A DNA stretch of 27,655 nt from JBGPYM01 sp041493205 (GCA_041493205.1 JBGPYM010000011.1:1-27655); one strand, 5' to 3'. Counted from the stretch's first letter, positions 15,792-23,053 are shown. Program-made: numbers and translations. Notes: generated from the letters alone by a model not told the origin.

Positions 15792-16088
15792 GCCGTACTG
15801 ATTGAACCAACCTTTCTGCGTGAAGCGGGGTTACACCATCGGTACGGAACGAACCAGGCTGACTCCCGGGGCTTGGGGAGAGGCACATTCTTGGCATAAT
15901 TCTACGCCTTTGTCGTTTACCGTCAGATGGGCAAGTGGTCGCGGCACCCTACTCTGCCGCGTGATGAAATATGGAGGTAGCCATGATCCCTTCATTCAGG
16001 GTTTGAACTACCTGTAGGTAAGTTATGGAAAATTCCGCCCCTCTGCAACTCCGTCCCCCGGGCGGGGGGTTCCGGATACAAAAACAAA
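15792..16088. other. 297-base intergenic region with several hairpins (rng leader side)
   Basis: No convincing gene lies between rng and the SRP RNA. Three structured segments are visible: a 7-bp stem CGCGGCA/TGCCGCG with an 8-base loop at 15940-15961; a two-tier repeat at 15975-16013 (outer AGGTAG/CTACCT, inner CCCT/AGGG); and a GC stem CCCCC/GGGGG at 16055-16068. The right outer arm also pairs with a third copy, giving TACCT-GT-AGGTA at 16009-16020, so two alternative folds compete. Small open frames here look random. Confidence 0.5.
15899..15926 (-). promoter_or_regulatory. Possible promoter for rng and downstream genes
   Basis: On the - strand CTGACG (15921-15926) and TAGAAT (15899-15904) are 16 bases apart. 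Transcription would start near 15892, giving a leader of about 100 bases before the rng ATG. The -35 box is only a partial match, so this is tentative; read-through from the SRP RNA unit is the alternative. Confidence 0.35.
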
Positions 16089-16192
16089 GTGAGGTCAAGC
16101 TCCCCTGCGTCACACTTTTGGTAACCGACCGTTGCTTCCTTCCGGACCTGGCGGGGTTGAGCTACTTACGGTTGCGCAGGACTTGACCTCAC
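16089..16192 (-). ncRNA. ffs: Signal recognition particle RNA (small bacterial 4.5S type)
   Basis: On the - strand the sequence contains CCAGGTCCGGAAGGAAGCA, the nearly invariant helix 8 tip of SRP RNA with its GGAA tetraloop, which binds the M domain of Ffh. The ends form a perfect 11-bp stem, GTGAGGTCAAG (at 16192-16182) with CTTGACCTCAC (at 16099-16089), giving a 104-base hairpin RNA without an Alu domain. Directly after the 3' end the - strand reads TTTGTTTTTG, so the closing stem plus T tract could also serve as terminator. The gene starts 44 bases after tRNA-Ala on the same strand and probably shares its promoter. Confidence 0.95.
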
Positions 16193-16236
16193 ACAGTCAT
16201 GCTTGACTTTTGGTTGCCATCGGCCTTGGCTTTCCG

Positions 16237-16309
16237 TGGAGCTGATCGGGTTCGAACCGACGGCCTCCTCGTTGCGAACGAGGCGCTCTCCCAGCTGAGC
16301 TACAGCCCC
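16237..16309 (-). tRNA. tRNA-Ala, anticodon CGC
   Basis: A 73-base cloverleaf is readable on the - strand. The acceptor stem is GGGGCTG/CAGCTCC and includes the G3:U70 wobble that identifies alanine tRNA. The D stem is GCTC/GAGC. The anticodon stem is CCTCG/CGAGG around loop TTCGCAA, with anticodon CGC at 16276-16274, reading GCG. The T arm is GTCGG-TTCGAAC-CCGAT and the discriminator is A. CCA is not encoded. The SRP RNA follows 44 bases downstream. Confidence 0.95.
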
Positions 16310-16313
16310 GAAT

Positions 16314-16340
16314 CGATCGTCAATAATCAATTGTCGATCG
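16314..16340. repeat. Inverted repeat in the leader of the tRNA-Ala unit
   Basis: CGATCGTCAAT (16314-16324) and ATTGTCGATCG (16330-16340) are inverted arms with one mismatch and a 5-base AATCA spacer. The element lies between the proposed -10 box and the tRNA 5' end, so it would form a hairpin in the precursor. It shares the core ATTGTC(A/G)ATCG with the repeat at 3418-3452. Confidence 0.5.
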
Positions 16341-16362
16341 AGAATCGTCGATTGGTGTTGTA

Positions 16363-16391
16363 AATATACGCGTTGAATGAGTAACAATCAA
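16363..16391 (-). promoter_or_regulatory. Promoter for tRNA-Ala and SRP RNA
   Basis: On the - strand TTGATT (16386-16391) and TATATT (16363-16368) are separated by exactly 17 bases, a good sigma-70-type match. Transcription would start near 16356, about 47 bases before the tRNA, and probably continues through the SRP RNA. Confidence 0.65.
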
Positions 16392-16435
16392 TATCGGGGG
16401 CTCCCGGGGGGTTTTCGCGGTCTTCCGGCCGTTTC

Positions 16436-16464
16436 TTGACATACCGCGCAGGATTGCGTATTTT
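16436..16464 (+). promoter_or_regulatory. Promoter for hrcA-grpE-dnaJ
   Basis: TTGACA (16436-16441) and TATTTT (16459-16464) with a 17-base spacer lie 39 bases before the hrcA ATG, diverging from the tRNA promoter. No CIRCE operator (TTAGCACTC-N9-GAGTGCTAA) is visible between this promoter and the start codon. Confidence 0.68.
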
Positions 16465-16502
16465 TTATATTCGAACAGTTTATGTAACTCTGCGGGGACG
16501 GC

Positions 16503-17549
16503 ATGGCGGTCAATCTGAGTGATCGGGAACGAACGGTGCTCCATTACGTGGTGCGCGATTTCATCGAAACCGCGACGCCCATCGGGTCCCGTTACATCTC
16601 CCGGAGACATGAGGACGTCCTCGGATTGAGCTCCGCATCGATCAGGAACGTCATGTCGGACCTCGAATACCTGGGGTATATCAACCACCCGCACACGTCT
16701 GCGGGGCGTGTGCCCACAGACAGGGGGTACCGGTTCTACCTCGACAGTCTGATCCACATGCAGGCACTCCCGGAAACCGAGAAGCGGGCGATCAGGGACG
16801 CGCTCACGTCGGCGGACGCCGAGGATGAGCTTCTGCGCGAATCGTCCCGCCTCATGGGAAAGATTTCGCGCCAGCTCTGCATCATCAGCTCCCCGCACCT
16901 GAGCAGCGGCACGTTCGAGAAAATCGAACTCGTACCGATCGTGGCCACGCGGGTGATGGTCATCATCTCGATCAAATCCGGACTCGTGCGGACGATGATG
17001 ATGGAAGTTGCCAGTGAAATCCCGCGCGATACGCTGGATGACATCGCGCGCTTCCTTAACGAGCGGCTCGCGGGACTCTCCATCCAGGAGATCCGCGAGA
17101 CGTTTGCCGAACGGGTGAAGGACGTCCCGGCAGACGACACGGGGCTTCTCCGCCTGTTCATCGACTCCGTGGACAAGCTGTTTCCGACACAGCGGAACGA
17201 CCGCCTGCACATCAGCGGGACCGAAAAAATCATCGAACAACCGGAATTCGTGAACCCGACGGACTTCCGGAGTGTTATCGAGTTGATCAATGACCAGGAG
17301 ATCATCATTCACGTGCTCGAGAAGCACGAGACCCCCCCACCCGGCGTGCGGGTGGTGATCGGCGAGGAGAACGACGACAGGAAGCTCGCCTCCTACAGCG
17401 TGATCACTTCGAGCTATACCACGGGCGAGGTGACCGGGACGATCGGCGTCATCGGGCCGAAGCGGATGGATTACCCCCGCGTCATCACGCTCGTCGATTA
17501 TGTGGCACGAACAATTTCCGAGATGTTCACCGCTGACAACAGACCATGA
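16503..17549 (+). CDS. hrcA: Heat-inducible transcription repressor HrcA
   Basis: A 348-residue DNA-binding repressor of chaperone genes. The N-terminal winged helix (about 1-75) has NLSDRERTVLHYVVRDFIET, TPIGSRYISRR, SSASIRNVMSDLEYLGYINH and the strongly conserved HTSAGRVPTDRGYRFYLDSL (61-80). A GAF-like central and C-terminal domain follows, ending TGTIGVIGPKRMDYPRVITL and then VDYVARTISEMF. HrcA normally binds CIRCE elements and needs GroEL for full activity. None is seen upstream of this gene, so its targets (groE or dnaK) are probably elsewhere. It leads a heat-shock operon: its TGA overlaps the grpE ATG at 17546-17549. The ATG at 16503 is preceded by a short GGGGACGG stretch that may act as ribosome site. 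Confidence 0.96.
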   Translation: MAVNLSDRERTVLHYVVRDFIETATPIGSRYISRRHEDVLGLSSASIRNVMSDLEYLGYINHPHTSAGRVPTDRGYRFYLDSLIHMQALPETEKRAIRDALTSADAEDELLRESSRLMGKISRQLCIISSPHLSSGTFEKIELVPIVATRVMVIISIKSGLVRTMMMEVASEIPRDTLDDIARFLNERLAGLSIQEIRETFAERVKDVPADDTGLLRLFIDSVDKLFPTQRNDRLHISGTEKIIEQPEFVNPTDFRSVIELINDQEIIIHVLEKHETPPPGVRVVIGEENDDRKLASYSVITSSYTTGEVTGTIGVIGPKRMDYPRVITLVDYVARTISEMFTADNRP

Positions 17550-18175
17550 TTAAAGAGAATGACCAGCAACCGGGCGCTACGCCGGTGACCGGAGGAGTGG
17601 AAGAGACGGGTGCGGTGCAGCCGGACGCGGCCGGGGATCAGGCGGAGTCGTCCGCGAAGGGGGACCTCGCCGTTCAGCTTGAGGAAGCCCGCAAAACGGC
17701 GGAAGCGTACAAGGATCAGCTCCTCCGCAAGGCGGCGGAGTTCGAGAACTACAAGCGCCGGACCGAGGCGGAATACCTTTCGCTCATGAAGAGTGCGGGT
17801 GAAGGCGTGCTTGCGTCCCTCCTGCCGGTGGTGGAGGACCTCAGCCGCTCGCTGAAGGCGGCAGCCGACGGGACCGTGAACGAGTCGTTCGTGAAAGGGG
17901 TCGAACTGATCTACCAAAAACTCATCAAGGTCCTTGACCAGCAGGGGCTCCGGCCGTTCGACTCCCTGGGCAAGCCGTTCGATGTGCATTTTCACGACGC
18001 TCTCCTCCAGGTGCCGCGCGAGGATGTCCCTCCCGGAACGGTCATCGAGGAAGTCGAGCGCGGATACATGCTGCATGACCGCGTCCTCCGGCATGCCAAG
18101 GTCGTTGTTTCTACCTCCGCCAACGGTGCGGGATCGCCCGGCGACGCCGGGAGCAACGAGACGCCCGAGGCGTGA
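17546..18175 (+). CDS. grpE: Nucleotide exchange factor GrpE
   Basis: A 209-residue cochaperone that releases ADP from DnaK. Residues 1-45 are a low-complexity, acidic disordered tail. A long helical coiled coil follows (about 46-100, including AYKDQLLRKAAEFENYKRRT). The C-terminal beta domain has the family signature in LGKPFDVHFHDALLQVPRED followed by VPPGTVIEEVERGYMLHDRV and LRHAKVVV. The tail is Ser/Gly/Asn-rich. The ATG at 17546 overlaps the hrcA stop and its own TGA overlaps the dnaJ ATG, so the three genes are translationally coupled. The length and layout are normal. Confidence 0.95.
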   Translation: MIKENDQQPGATPVTGGVEETGAVQPDAAGDQAESSAKGDLAVQLEEARKTAEAYKDQLLRKAAEFENYKRRTEAEYLSLMKSAGEGVLASLLPVVEDLSRSLKAAADGTVNESFVKGVELIYQKLIKVLDQQGLRPFDSLGKPFDVHFHDALLQVPREDVPPGTVIEEVERGYMLHDRVLRHAKVVVSTSANGAGSPGDAGSNETPEA

Positions 18176-19344
18176 TGGCAAAGAAAGACTACTACCAGGT
18201 ACTCGGCGTCGCCCGGGGCGCGTCGCAGGAAGAGATCAAGAAGGCGTACAGAAAACTGGCCCTCCAGTTCCATCCCGACCGGAATCCCGGCAACAAGGAA
18301 GCCGAAGAGCAGTTCAAGGAAGCGGCCGAGGCCTATGAGGTCCTCGGGGACACCGCCAAACGGCAGCGGTACGACCAGTTCGGACACGAGGGGATCCGGG
18401 GAACCGATTTCCGGCCCTTCACGGACGTGAACGATATCTTCACCACCTTCAGCGACATTTTCGGCGGGGGGGCCGGTGGATCGATTTTCGAGGAGATGTT
18501 CGGCCAGCAGGGGCGCTCGCGCCAGCGCGGGGGCGGAGGGGCCGGCGGGTCGGACCTGAAAATCCGGCTGAAGCTGACGCTGGAGGAGATAGCGTCCGGC
18601 GTCGAGAAGAAGCTCAAGATCAAGAAATGGAAGACGTGCGATGTCTGCGGCGGGTCCGGGGCCCGCGCCGGGACGAACCTGATGACGTGTCCCGTGTGCA
18701 AGGGGACGGGGGAATTCCGCCAGGTCTCCCGTTCGGTGTTCGGCCAGTTCGTTAACATCACGACATGCCAGAACTGCGGCGGCGAGGGGCGGGTCATCAA
18801 GGAACCATGCACCAATTGCCACGGCGACGGCCGGGTGCAGGGGGAGACCACGATCAAAGTGACGATCCCGGCGGGCGTGAGCGAAGGGAATTACATCCCG
18901 CTCCGGGGGGAAGGGAACGTGGGACGGCGCGGCGGCCCCGCGGGCGACATCATTGTCGTCGTCGAAGAGGAGCCGCACTCCGTGTTCACGCGCAATGGTG
19001 ATGACGTCGTCCTGGACCTGCTGGTCAGTTTCCCGGAAGCGGCGCTCGGGGCGGACATCGAAGTGCCGACCCTGACCGGCCGCGCGCGGCTGAAGGTCGA
19101 ACCGGGCACACAGTCAGGCCGCATCCTCCGCATGAGGGACCGGGGGATTCCTCACCTCAACAGTTTCGGGCGCGGCGACCAGCTTGTCAGGGTGAACGTC
19201 TGGGTCCCGGGATCGCTCTCTGCCCGGGAGAAGCAGCTGCTCAAGGAGCTGGGTGATTCCCCCGCCATGAATCCGAAGGAAGGAGACAAGTCCGCGCATT
19301 CCGATAAGAGCTTCCCCGGGCGGATGAAAAAAGCGGCTTCCTGA
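18175..19344 (+). CDS. dnaJ: Chaperone protein DnaJ
   Basis: A 389-residue Hsp40 cochaperone that stimulates DnaK ATPase and delivers clients. Domain order: J domain (2-66, MAKKDYYQVLGV, with the HPD tripeptide at 33-35); Gly/Phe-rich region (about 70-125, GGGAGGSIFEEMFG); a zinc-binding domain with all four CxxCxGxG repeats, CDVCGGSG, CPVCKGTG, CQNCGGEG and CTNCHGDG (from about residue 155 to 220); and C-terminal substrate-binding domains with IPLRGEGNVGRRGGPAGDI. The ATG at 18175 overlaps the grpE TGA (TGATG). A GTG one codon earlier (18172) is an alternative start. The last ~25 residues (GDKSAHSDKSFPGRMKKAAS) are an unusual basic/Ser-rich tail. dnaK itself is not in the window. Confidence 0.96.
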   Translation: MAKKDYYQVLGVARGASQEEIKKAYRKLALQFHPDRNPGNKEAEEQFKEAAEAYEVLGDTAKRQRYDQFGHEGIRGTDFRPFTDVNDIFTTFSDIFGGGAGGSIFEEMFGQQGRSRQRGGGGAGGSDLKIRLKLTLEEIASGVEKKLKIKKWKTCDVCGGSGARAGTNLMTCPVCKGTGEFRQVSRSVFGQFVNITTCQNCGGEGRVIKEPCTNCHGDGRVQGETTIKVTIPAGVSEGNYIPLRGEGNVGRRGGPAGDIIVVVEEEPHSVFTRNGDDVVLDLLVSFPEAALGADIEVPTLTGRARLKVEPGTQSGRILRMRDRGIPHLNSFGRGDQLVRVNVWVPGSLSAREKQLLKELGDSPAMNPKEGDKSAHSDKSFPGRMKKAAS

Positions 19345-19351
19345 GCGATGC

Positions 19352-19828
19352 ATGAAACGGATCGCCGGCCTTCAGCAGAAGTTCGGGTTCACGGAGAACG
19401 AGATTCGTGTGATCGTGTTCCTCGGCCTGAGCCTGCTGGCCGGTACCGTCATCCGGTGGCTCCGTGCCCCCGACGGCCGGACGACGGAACGTCAGGCATT
19501 TGACTATGCCCGGATCGACAGCGAATTCGCCGCCCGTTCGCGTATCCCCCCGCCCGATGACCCGCCTCCAGGTGCAGCGCAGCCACGCCGCACTCCGGCC
19601 CTCCGCAGACATTCGCTTGCCCCCGGCAGCATCGACATCAACAGCGCAACGAAGGAGGAACTCATTCTCCTTCCCGGTATTGGCGAAGCGTTTGCTGAGC
19701 GTATCATCATGTTCCGCGATGACCACGGGCCGTTTGCCACCGTCGAGGGTCTCCGTGCCGTCAGGGGGATCGGACCGGCGACGCTTGCGAAGATCCGGCC
19801 GTTTATCACTGCCGGTACGCCACATTGA
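19352..19828 (+). CDS. ComEA-like helix-hairpin-helix protein, membrane-anchored
   Basis: A 158-residue protein with one N-terminal membrane helix (about 18-36, IRVIVFLGLSLLAGTVIRWL) and a Pro/Arg-rich linker (about 55-90). The C-terminal domain (about 92-155) has two helix-hairpin-helix motifs: SIDINSATKEELILLPGIGE and AERII, then FATVEGLRAVRGIGPATLAK followed by IRPFI. This is the ComEA-type layout. ComEA binds incoming double-stranded DNA in the periplasm during natural transformation. Many bacteria also have short ComEA-like proteins of untested role, so competence is an inference. It starts 7 bases after dnaJ and is probably the last gene of that transcript. The next gene, PilM-like, could add a second link to DNA uptake. 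Confidence 0.87.
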   Translation: MKRIAGLQQKFGFTENEIRVIVFLGLSLLAGTVIRWLRAPDGRTTERQAFDYARIDSEFAARSRIPPPDDPPPGAAQPRRTPALRRHSLAPGSIDINSATKEELILLPGIGEAFAERIIMFRDDHGPFATVEGLRAVRGIGPATLAKIRPFITAGTPH

Positions 19829-19853
19829 CTCACACGTGCGATTTTCGCATATT
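19825..19853 (+). promoter_or_regulatory. Promoter with internal inverted repeat ahead of the PilM-like gene
   Basis: TTGACT (19825-19830, overlapping the ComEA-like stop) and CATATT (19848-19853) are 17 bases apart. Inside the spacer lies TGCGA-TTT-TCGCA (19837-19849), a perfect 5-bp inverted repeat extendable by a G:T pair. It could be an operator or, with the following TATTTAAATTT, a weak terminator for the upstream operon. The -10 box is a moderate match. Confidence 0.42.
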
Positions 19854-19886
19854 TAAATTTCCATTTCGCGCATCACGAGCATATCG

Positions 19887-20798
19887 ATGGCCCCTGTCAC
19901 GTCACGGGATCTCATTCTTGGCCTGAGCATCAGCGGCGGCAGCGTGCAGGCTGTGGCGCTTGAGCGCATCGGGGCGACCGTCACCATGCTGGCAATCGAT
20001 GAATGGGAAAGCGGCTTCCTGGCAGGGCCGACGGACGGCTCCCCCGCTGCGCGCCAGGCATTCCAGCGACGCCTCAAACAGTTTGCCGCAGACAACCGCG
20101 TCGTTCCCGAGAGGGTTTCCATTGCCCTCGACACCGCCCTCCTCTTCGTCAACAACCTTCCCATTGAGCAGGGCCTGACCCGCAATGAGATTTACGACCA
20201 CGTCAAATGGGAGCTGAGTCAATACTACCCCGCGATCGACCCGGGCGAATTCATTACCGACGTTCACGTCCTGACCGAACGGTCCGCCGGACCGTACAAT
20301 GAAGCCCTCAGCGTGTCGGTCCGCCGGCACGACGCGAGCGCGGTTCAGCAGGCCGTCGCGGGAGCCGGACTCGTACTGCACATCGTAGACGCCGACCATT
20401 TTGCGGCCGACACGGCCCTCCGGATCAACTATCCTGACACGTACCGCAAATACATTGCCCTGGTCGGCATCAAGGAAACGCGTCTGGACGTCAGCCTGAT
20501 CCGGAACGGCAGCCTCGAGATGTACCGCTACATGGTAGTGCAATCCAACCGCGAAATCGTCCAGGGAATCGCTTCGCTCGCGCGGAAGACACCAGGCATC
20601 CACTCGATCACGGTGTACGGCCCGTATCTTGACCGCGACCTTCTGACCAGCATCCGCCGCGGGTGCCCCATCCTTGTCGAGGCGCTGAACCCGCTCCGGC
20701 ACATCAACGTGTCAGATTCCCTCCGCCTCGCAGAGCATCTGACCGTCCCGTCATACCGGTTTGCCGCCGCCGTCGGCGTCGCCCTCCGCAAGGACTGA
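19887..20798 (+). CDS. PilM-like actin-fold protein
   Basis: A 303-residue predicted cytoplasmic protein. The first strand-loop, LILGLSISGGSVQAVALERI (residues 9-28), resembles the phosphate-1 loop of PilM/FtsA-type actin-fold proteins (IGIDIGSSSIKAVEL-like). LPIEQGLTRNEIYDHVKWEL matches the PilM region that precedes the inserted domain, and the end YRFAAAVGVALRKD matches the PilM C-terminus. A second nucleotide-binding segment is plausible at YIALVGIKETRLDVSLIRNG. PilM forms the cytoplasmic ring of type IV pili with PilN. The sequence is divergent, with Ser and Gly where canonical proteins have Asp in phosphate 1, so ATP binding is uncertain. No pilN, pilO or pilQ follows; the next gene is rsmD, 3 bases on. 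A pseudopilus or competence role is possible given the ComEA-like neighbour. Confidence 0.68.
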   Translation: MAPVTSRDLILGLSISGGSVQAVALERIGATVTMLAIDEWESGFLAGPTDGSPAARQAFQRRLKQFAADNRVVPERVSIALDTALLFVNNLPIEQGLTRNEIYDHVKWELSQYYPAIDPGEFITDVHVLTERSAGPYNEALSVSVRRHDASAVQQAVAGAGLVLHIVDADHFAADTALRINYPDTYRKYIALVGIKETRLDVSLIRNGSLEMYRYMVVQSNREIVQGIASLARKTPGIHSITVYGPYLDRDLLTSIRRGCPILVEALNPLRHINVSDSLRLAEHLTVPSYRFAAAVGVALRKD

Positions 20799-20801
20799 GC
20801 G

Positions 20802-21368
20802 ATGAGGGTGATCACGGGGCTGTACAAGGGGCGGACGATCAGGACGGTGAAGGACCTCTCCGTCCGTCCGGCGACCGACCGGGTGCGCGTCACCATCTTC
20901 AACATGCTCGCACACAGGATGGAATTCGACGGGGCACGCGTGCTGGACCTGTTTGCGGGGAGCGGGAGCCTGGGAATCGAGGCGCTCAGCCGGGGTGCGG
21001 CCCACGCGACTTTTGTCGAAGAAGGCCGGGAGGCGGCTTCGTTTCTTGAAGAAAACCTGGAGCTCCTCGGGTGCCTCCCCGCCACGGAGATTGTTGAAAT
21101 GGATGCGTTGGGCTATTGCGGGATCGCCGGGGGTCCGTACGACCTTGTGTTCGCCGATCCCCCTTACGAGTTCGCACAGACAGCGGAAATCCCGGGACGT
21201 GTGTTCGGCCGCGGGCTCATCCGGCCCGGGGGCTACCTGGTCATGGAACATGCCCACGACCTGCATTTCCAGGGGACGCCGGACTGGACGGCCGGTCCGG
21301 AAAAGAAATTCGGCCGCACCCTGGTCACATTTTTTCAGCCGCAACAGAGAGGGAGTGCTCCGCTATGA
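20802..21368 (+). CDS. rsmD: 16S rRNA (guanine(966)-N(2))-methyltransferase
   Basis: A 188-residue SAM-dependent methyltransferase that modifies G966 of 16S rRNA in the 30S subunit. Sequence landmarks are the N-terminal RVITGLYKGRTI and VRPATDRVRVTIFNML (residues 21-36), the SAM-binding motif I VLDLFAGSGSLGIEALSRGA (47-66), and the catalytic motif IV DLVFADPPYEF (116-126). The length is typical (~185-200). A short Gln/Arg tail ends the protein. It lies 3 bases after the PilM-like gene, and its TGA overlaps the coaD ATG (21365-21368). The rsmD-coaD pairing is found in many bacteria, which supports both calls. Confidence 0.94.
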   Translation: MRVITGLYKGRTIRTVKDLSVRPATDRVRVTIFNMLAHRMEFDGARVLDLFAGSGSLGIEALSRGAAHATFVEEGREAASFLEENLELLGCLPATEIVEMDALGYCGIAGGPYDLVFADPPYEFAQTAEIPGRVFGRGLIRPGGYLVMEHAHDLHFQGTPDWTAGPEKKFGRTLVTFFQPQQRGSAPL

Positions 21369-21850
21369 GTGCACCGATCGCCATCTACCCCGGGACGTTT
21401 GACCCGATCACTTACGGGCATATCGACGTTGTCGAGCGGGCCACGGAGCTCTTTGCGCGCGTGATCGTCCTCGTGGCTCGCAACTCCACCAAGATGCCTA
21501 TGTTCAGCGATGACGAGCGGGTGGCGATGATCGGCGAGGTATTTGCCAGGAACCGGCGTGTGACAGTGGACTGCTTTGAGGGGCTCCTGGTGGACTACGC
21601 GCGACGCCGCAAGGCCAAGGTCATCATCCGCGGCCTCCGTGCGGTGTCGGATTTCGAATACGAATTCCAGATGGCGCTGACCAACCGGAAGCTCGCCCCT
21701 ACCATTGATACGCTGTTTCTCGTGCCGCACGAACAATACACGTATCTCAACTCCACCATCGTGCGCGAGGTTGCGCGGCTGGGAGGCGACGTCAAGGATT
21801 TCGTCCCGCCGTCGGTGCGGAAGAAGCTGCTCGAAAAAGTGGGCCGGTAA
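21365..21850 (+). CDS. coaD: Phosphopantetheine adenylyltransferase
   Basis: A 161-residue enzyme that joins 4'-phosphopantetheine to AMP from ATP, the penultimate step of coenzyme A synthesis in the cytoplasm. The nucleotidyltransferase signature is in AIYPGTFDPITYGHIDVVER (residues 6-25), with the (T/H)xGH motif as TYGH. KVIIRGLRAVSDFEYEFQMA carries the conserved substrate-binding Arg. The C-terminal motif reads YLNSTIVREVARLGGDVKDF, where Asn replaces the more common Ser in the ISSS-type motif. The open frame runs further upstream inside rsmD, but the ATG at 21365 gives the exact family start and overlaps the rsmD stop. The aminotransferase gene begins 9 bases after its stop. Confidence 0.96.
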   Translation: MSAPIAIYPGTFDPITYGHIDVVERATELFARVIVLVARNSTKMPMFSDDERVAMIGEVFARNRRVTVDCFEGLLVDYARRRKAKVIIRGLRAVSDFEYEFQMALTNRKLAPTIDTLFLVPHEQYTYLNSTIVREVARLGGDVKDFVPPSVRKKLLEKVGR

Positions 21851-21859
21851 ATACCGCGC

Positions 21860-23053
21860 ATGCAACCGCTCTCGAGAAAAATACTGGAAATCGAGGAGTC
21901 CCAGACGCTGGCCTTCTCCCAGAAGGCTCGCGTGATGAAAGATGCCGGGAAGGACGTCGTGAGCCTCACGGCAGGGGAACCGGATTTCCCGACGCCCCGT
22001 CACGTCAAGGAAGCTGCCATCAGGGCGATCGAGGCGGACTTTTCGCACTACACGGCGAATCAGGGGACGCCTGAGCTGATCGAAGCCGTCATCGACAAAT
22101 TCTCCGCTGACAACGGCCTGCACTTTTCACCGGCCCAGGTCATCGTTTCCTCGGGCGCCAAACAGTCCATCTTCAACGCACTCCGCGCCCTTCTGAACCC
22201 GGGCGACGAAGTAGTGATCCCCGTTCCGTACTGGGTCAGCTACCCCGCGATGGTGCGCCTGGCGGACGGCCACCCGGTGTTCGCAGCCCCGCGGCCCGGC
22301 AGTGAGTTCCGACCCGATCCGCGCGCAATCAGAAAGGCCATCGGCCCGAAGACGCGCGTTCTCATTCTCAACACTCCATGCAATCCGACGGGGGTGGTGA
22401 TGACTCCCGCGGAGGTGGAAGAGATCGCATCGATCGTCCGGGAGACCGGCATCACCGTCATCAGCGACGAAATCTACGAGAAGGTCGTGTTTGACGGCCG
22501 CCGGCATATGAGCATCGGGGCCATCAAGAGCATTGCAGACCAGGTCGTGACGGTTAACGGCGTTTCCAAGGCATATGCGATGACGGGGTGGCGCATCGGC
22601 TACATGGGAGGGCCGGAGGCGGTGATCCGGGCTGCCGCGAAAGTGCAGGGGCAGGTCACCAACCATCCAAATTCCATCGCACAGAAGGCCACCATCGCCG
22701 CGCTGCGGGGTCCGCAGGGACCCATCGAAGAGATGACGGAGGAGTTCCGGCGGCGGCGGGATTATGTTGCCGGACGGTTTTCCACACTTCAACGGCTCCC
22801 GATCCATACTCCCGACGGGGCCATGTTCTTCTTCTTTAGCGTGGAGGCGTATTGCGGCAGCTCCTCCCCCGCGGGACGCATCAAGAATGCGCTCGATCTC
22901 GTCATGCACCTGCTGGAGAGGCACCATGTCGCGCTTGTGCCGGGAGAAGGGTTCGGAGATCCCCGCTGCGTGCGGCTCTCCTTCGCCTGCGCGATGAGCG
23001 AGCTCGAGAAGGGAATGGACCGGCTTGTCGCCGGGCTGCAAGAACTCGAATAA
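21860..23053 (+). CDS. Pyridoxal phosphate-dependent class I aminotransferase (aspartate aminotransferase type)
   Basis: A 397-residue cytoplasmic fold-type I aminotransferase. It matches the I-gamma aspartate aminotransferase group, which moves the amino group between aspartate and 2-oxoglutarate and in some bacteria also uses prephenate. Motifs: VVSLTAGEPDFPTPRHVKEA (residues 33-52), HYTANQGTPELIEAV, SSGAKQSIFNALRALLNPGD (cofactor phosphate site), LNTPCNPTGVV, ISDEIYEKVVF (conserved Asp and Tyr), and the PLP-binding lysine Lys237 in VNGVSKAYAMTGWRIGYMGG. The conserved C-terminal Arg is expected within RCVRLSFACAMSELEKGMDR. The length is standard. Substrate specificity cannot be settled from sequence, so no symbol is assigned; aspC- or aspB-like is the best guess. 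Confidence 0.92.
   Translation: MQPLSRKILEIEESQTLAFSQKARVMKDAGKDVVSLTAGEPDFPTPRHVKEAAIRAIEADFSHYTANQGTPELIEAVIDKFSADNGLHFSPAQVIVSSGAKQSIFNALRALLNPGDEVVIPVPYWVSYPAMVRLADGHPVFAAPRPGSEFRPDPRAIRKAIGPKTRVLILNTPCNPTGVVMTPAEVEEIASIVRETGITVISDEIYEKVVFDGRRHMSIGAIKSIADQVVTVNGVSKAYAMTGWRIGYMGGPEAVIRAAAKVQGQVTNHPNSIAQKATIAALRGPQGPIEEMTEEFRRRRDYVAGRFSTLQRLPIHTPDGAMFFFFSVEAYCGSSSPAGRIKNALDLVMHLLERHHVALVPGEGFGDPRCVRLSFACAMSELEKGMDRLVAGLQELE

Noticed and set aside
15975..16004. GGAGG followed by an ATG as a leader peptide on the + strand
   Set aside because: The frame ends after seven codons and no + strand gene follows that it could control.
15802..16017. 71-codon + strand frame in the rng-SRP RNA gap
   Set aside because: No ribosome site, no recognisable motif and unusual composition; the area is better explained by RNA structure and leader sequence.
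16465..16502. CIRCE operator before hrcA
   Set aside because: No TTAGCACTC or GAGTGCTAA half-site, even with two mismatches, was found by eye in this stretch.
21116..21364. 83-codon N-terminal extension of CoaD
   Set aside because: It lies inside rsmD in another frame; CoaD proteins start directly before the AIYPGTFDP motif.
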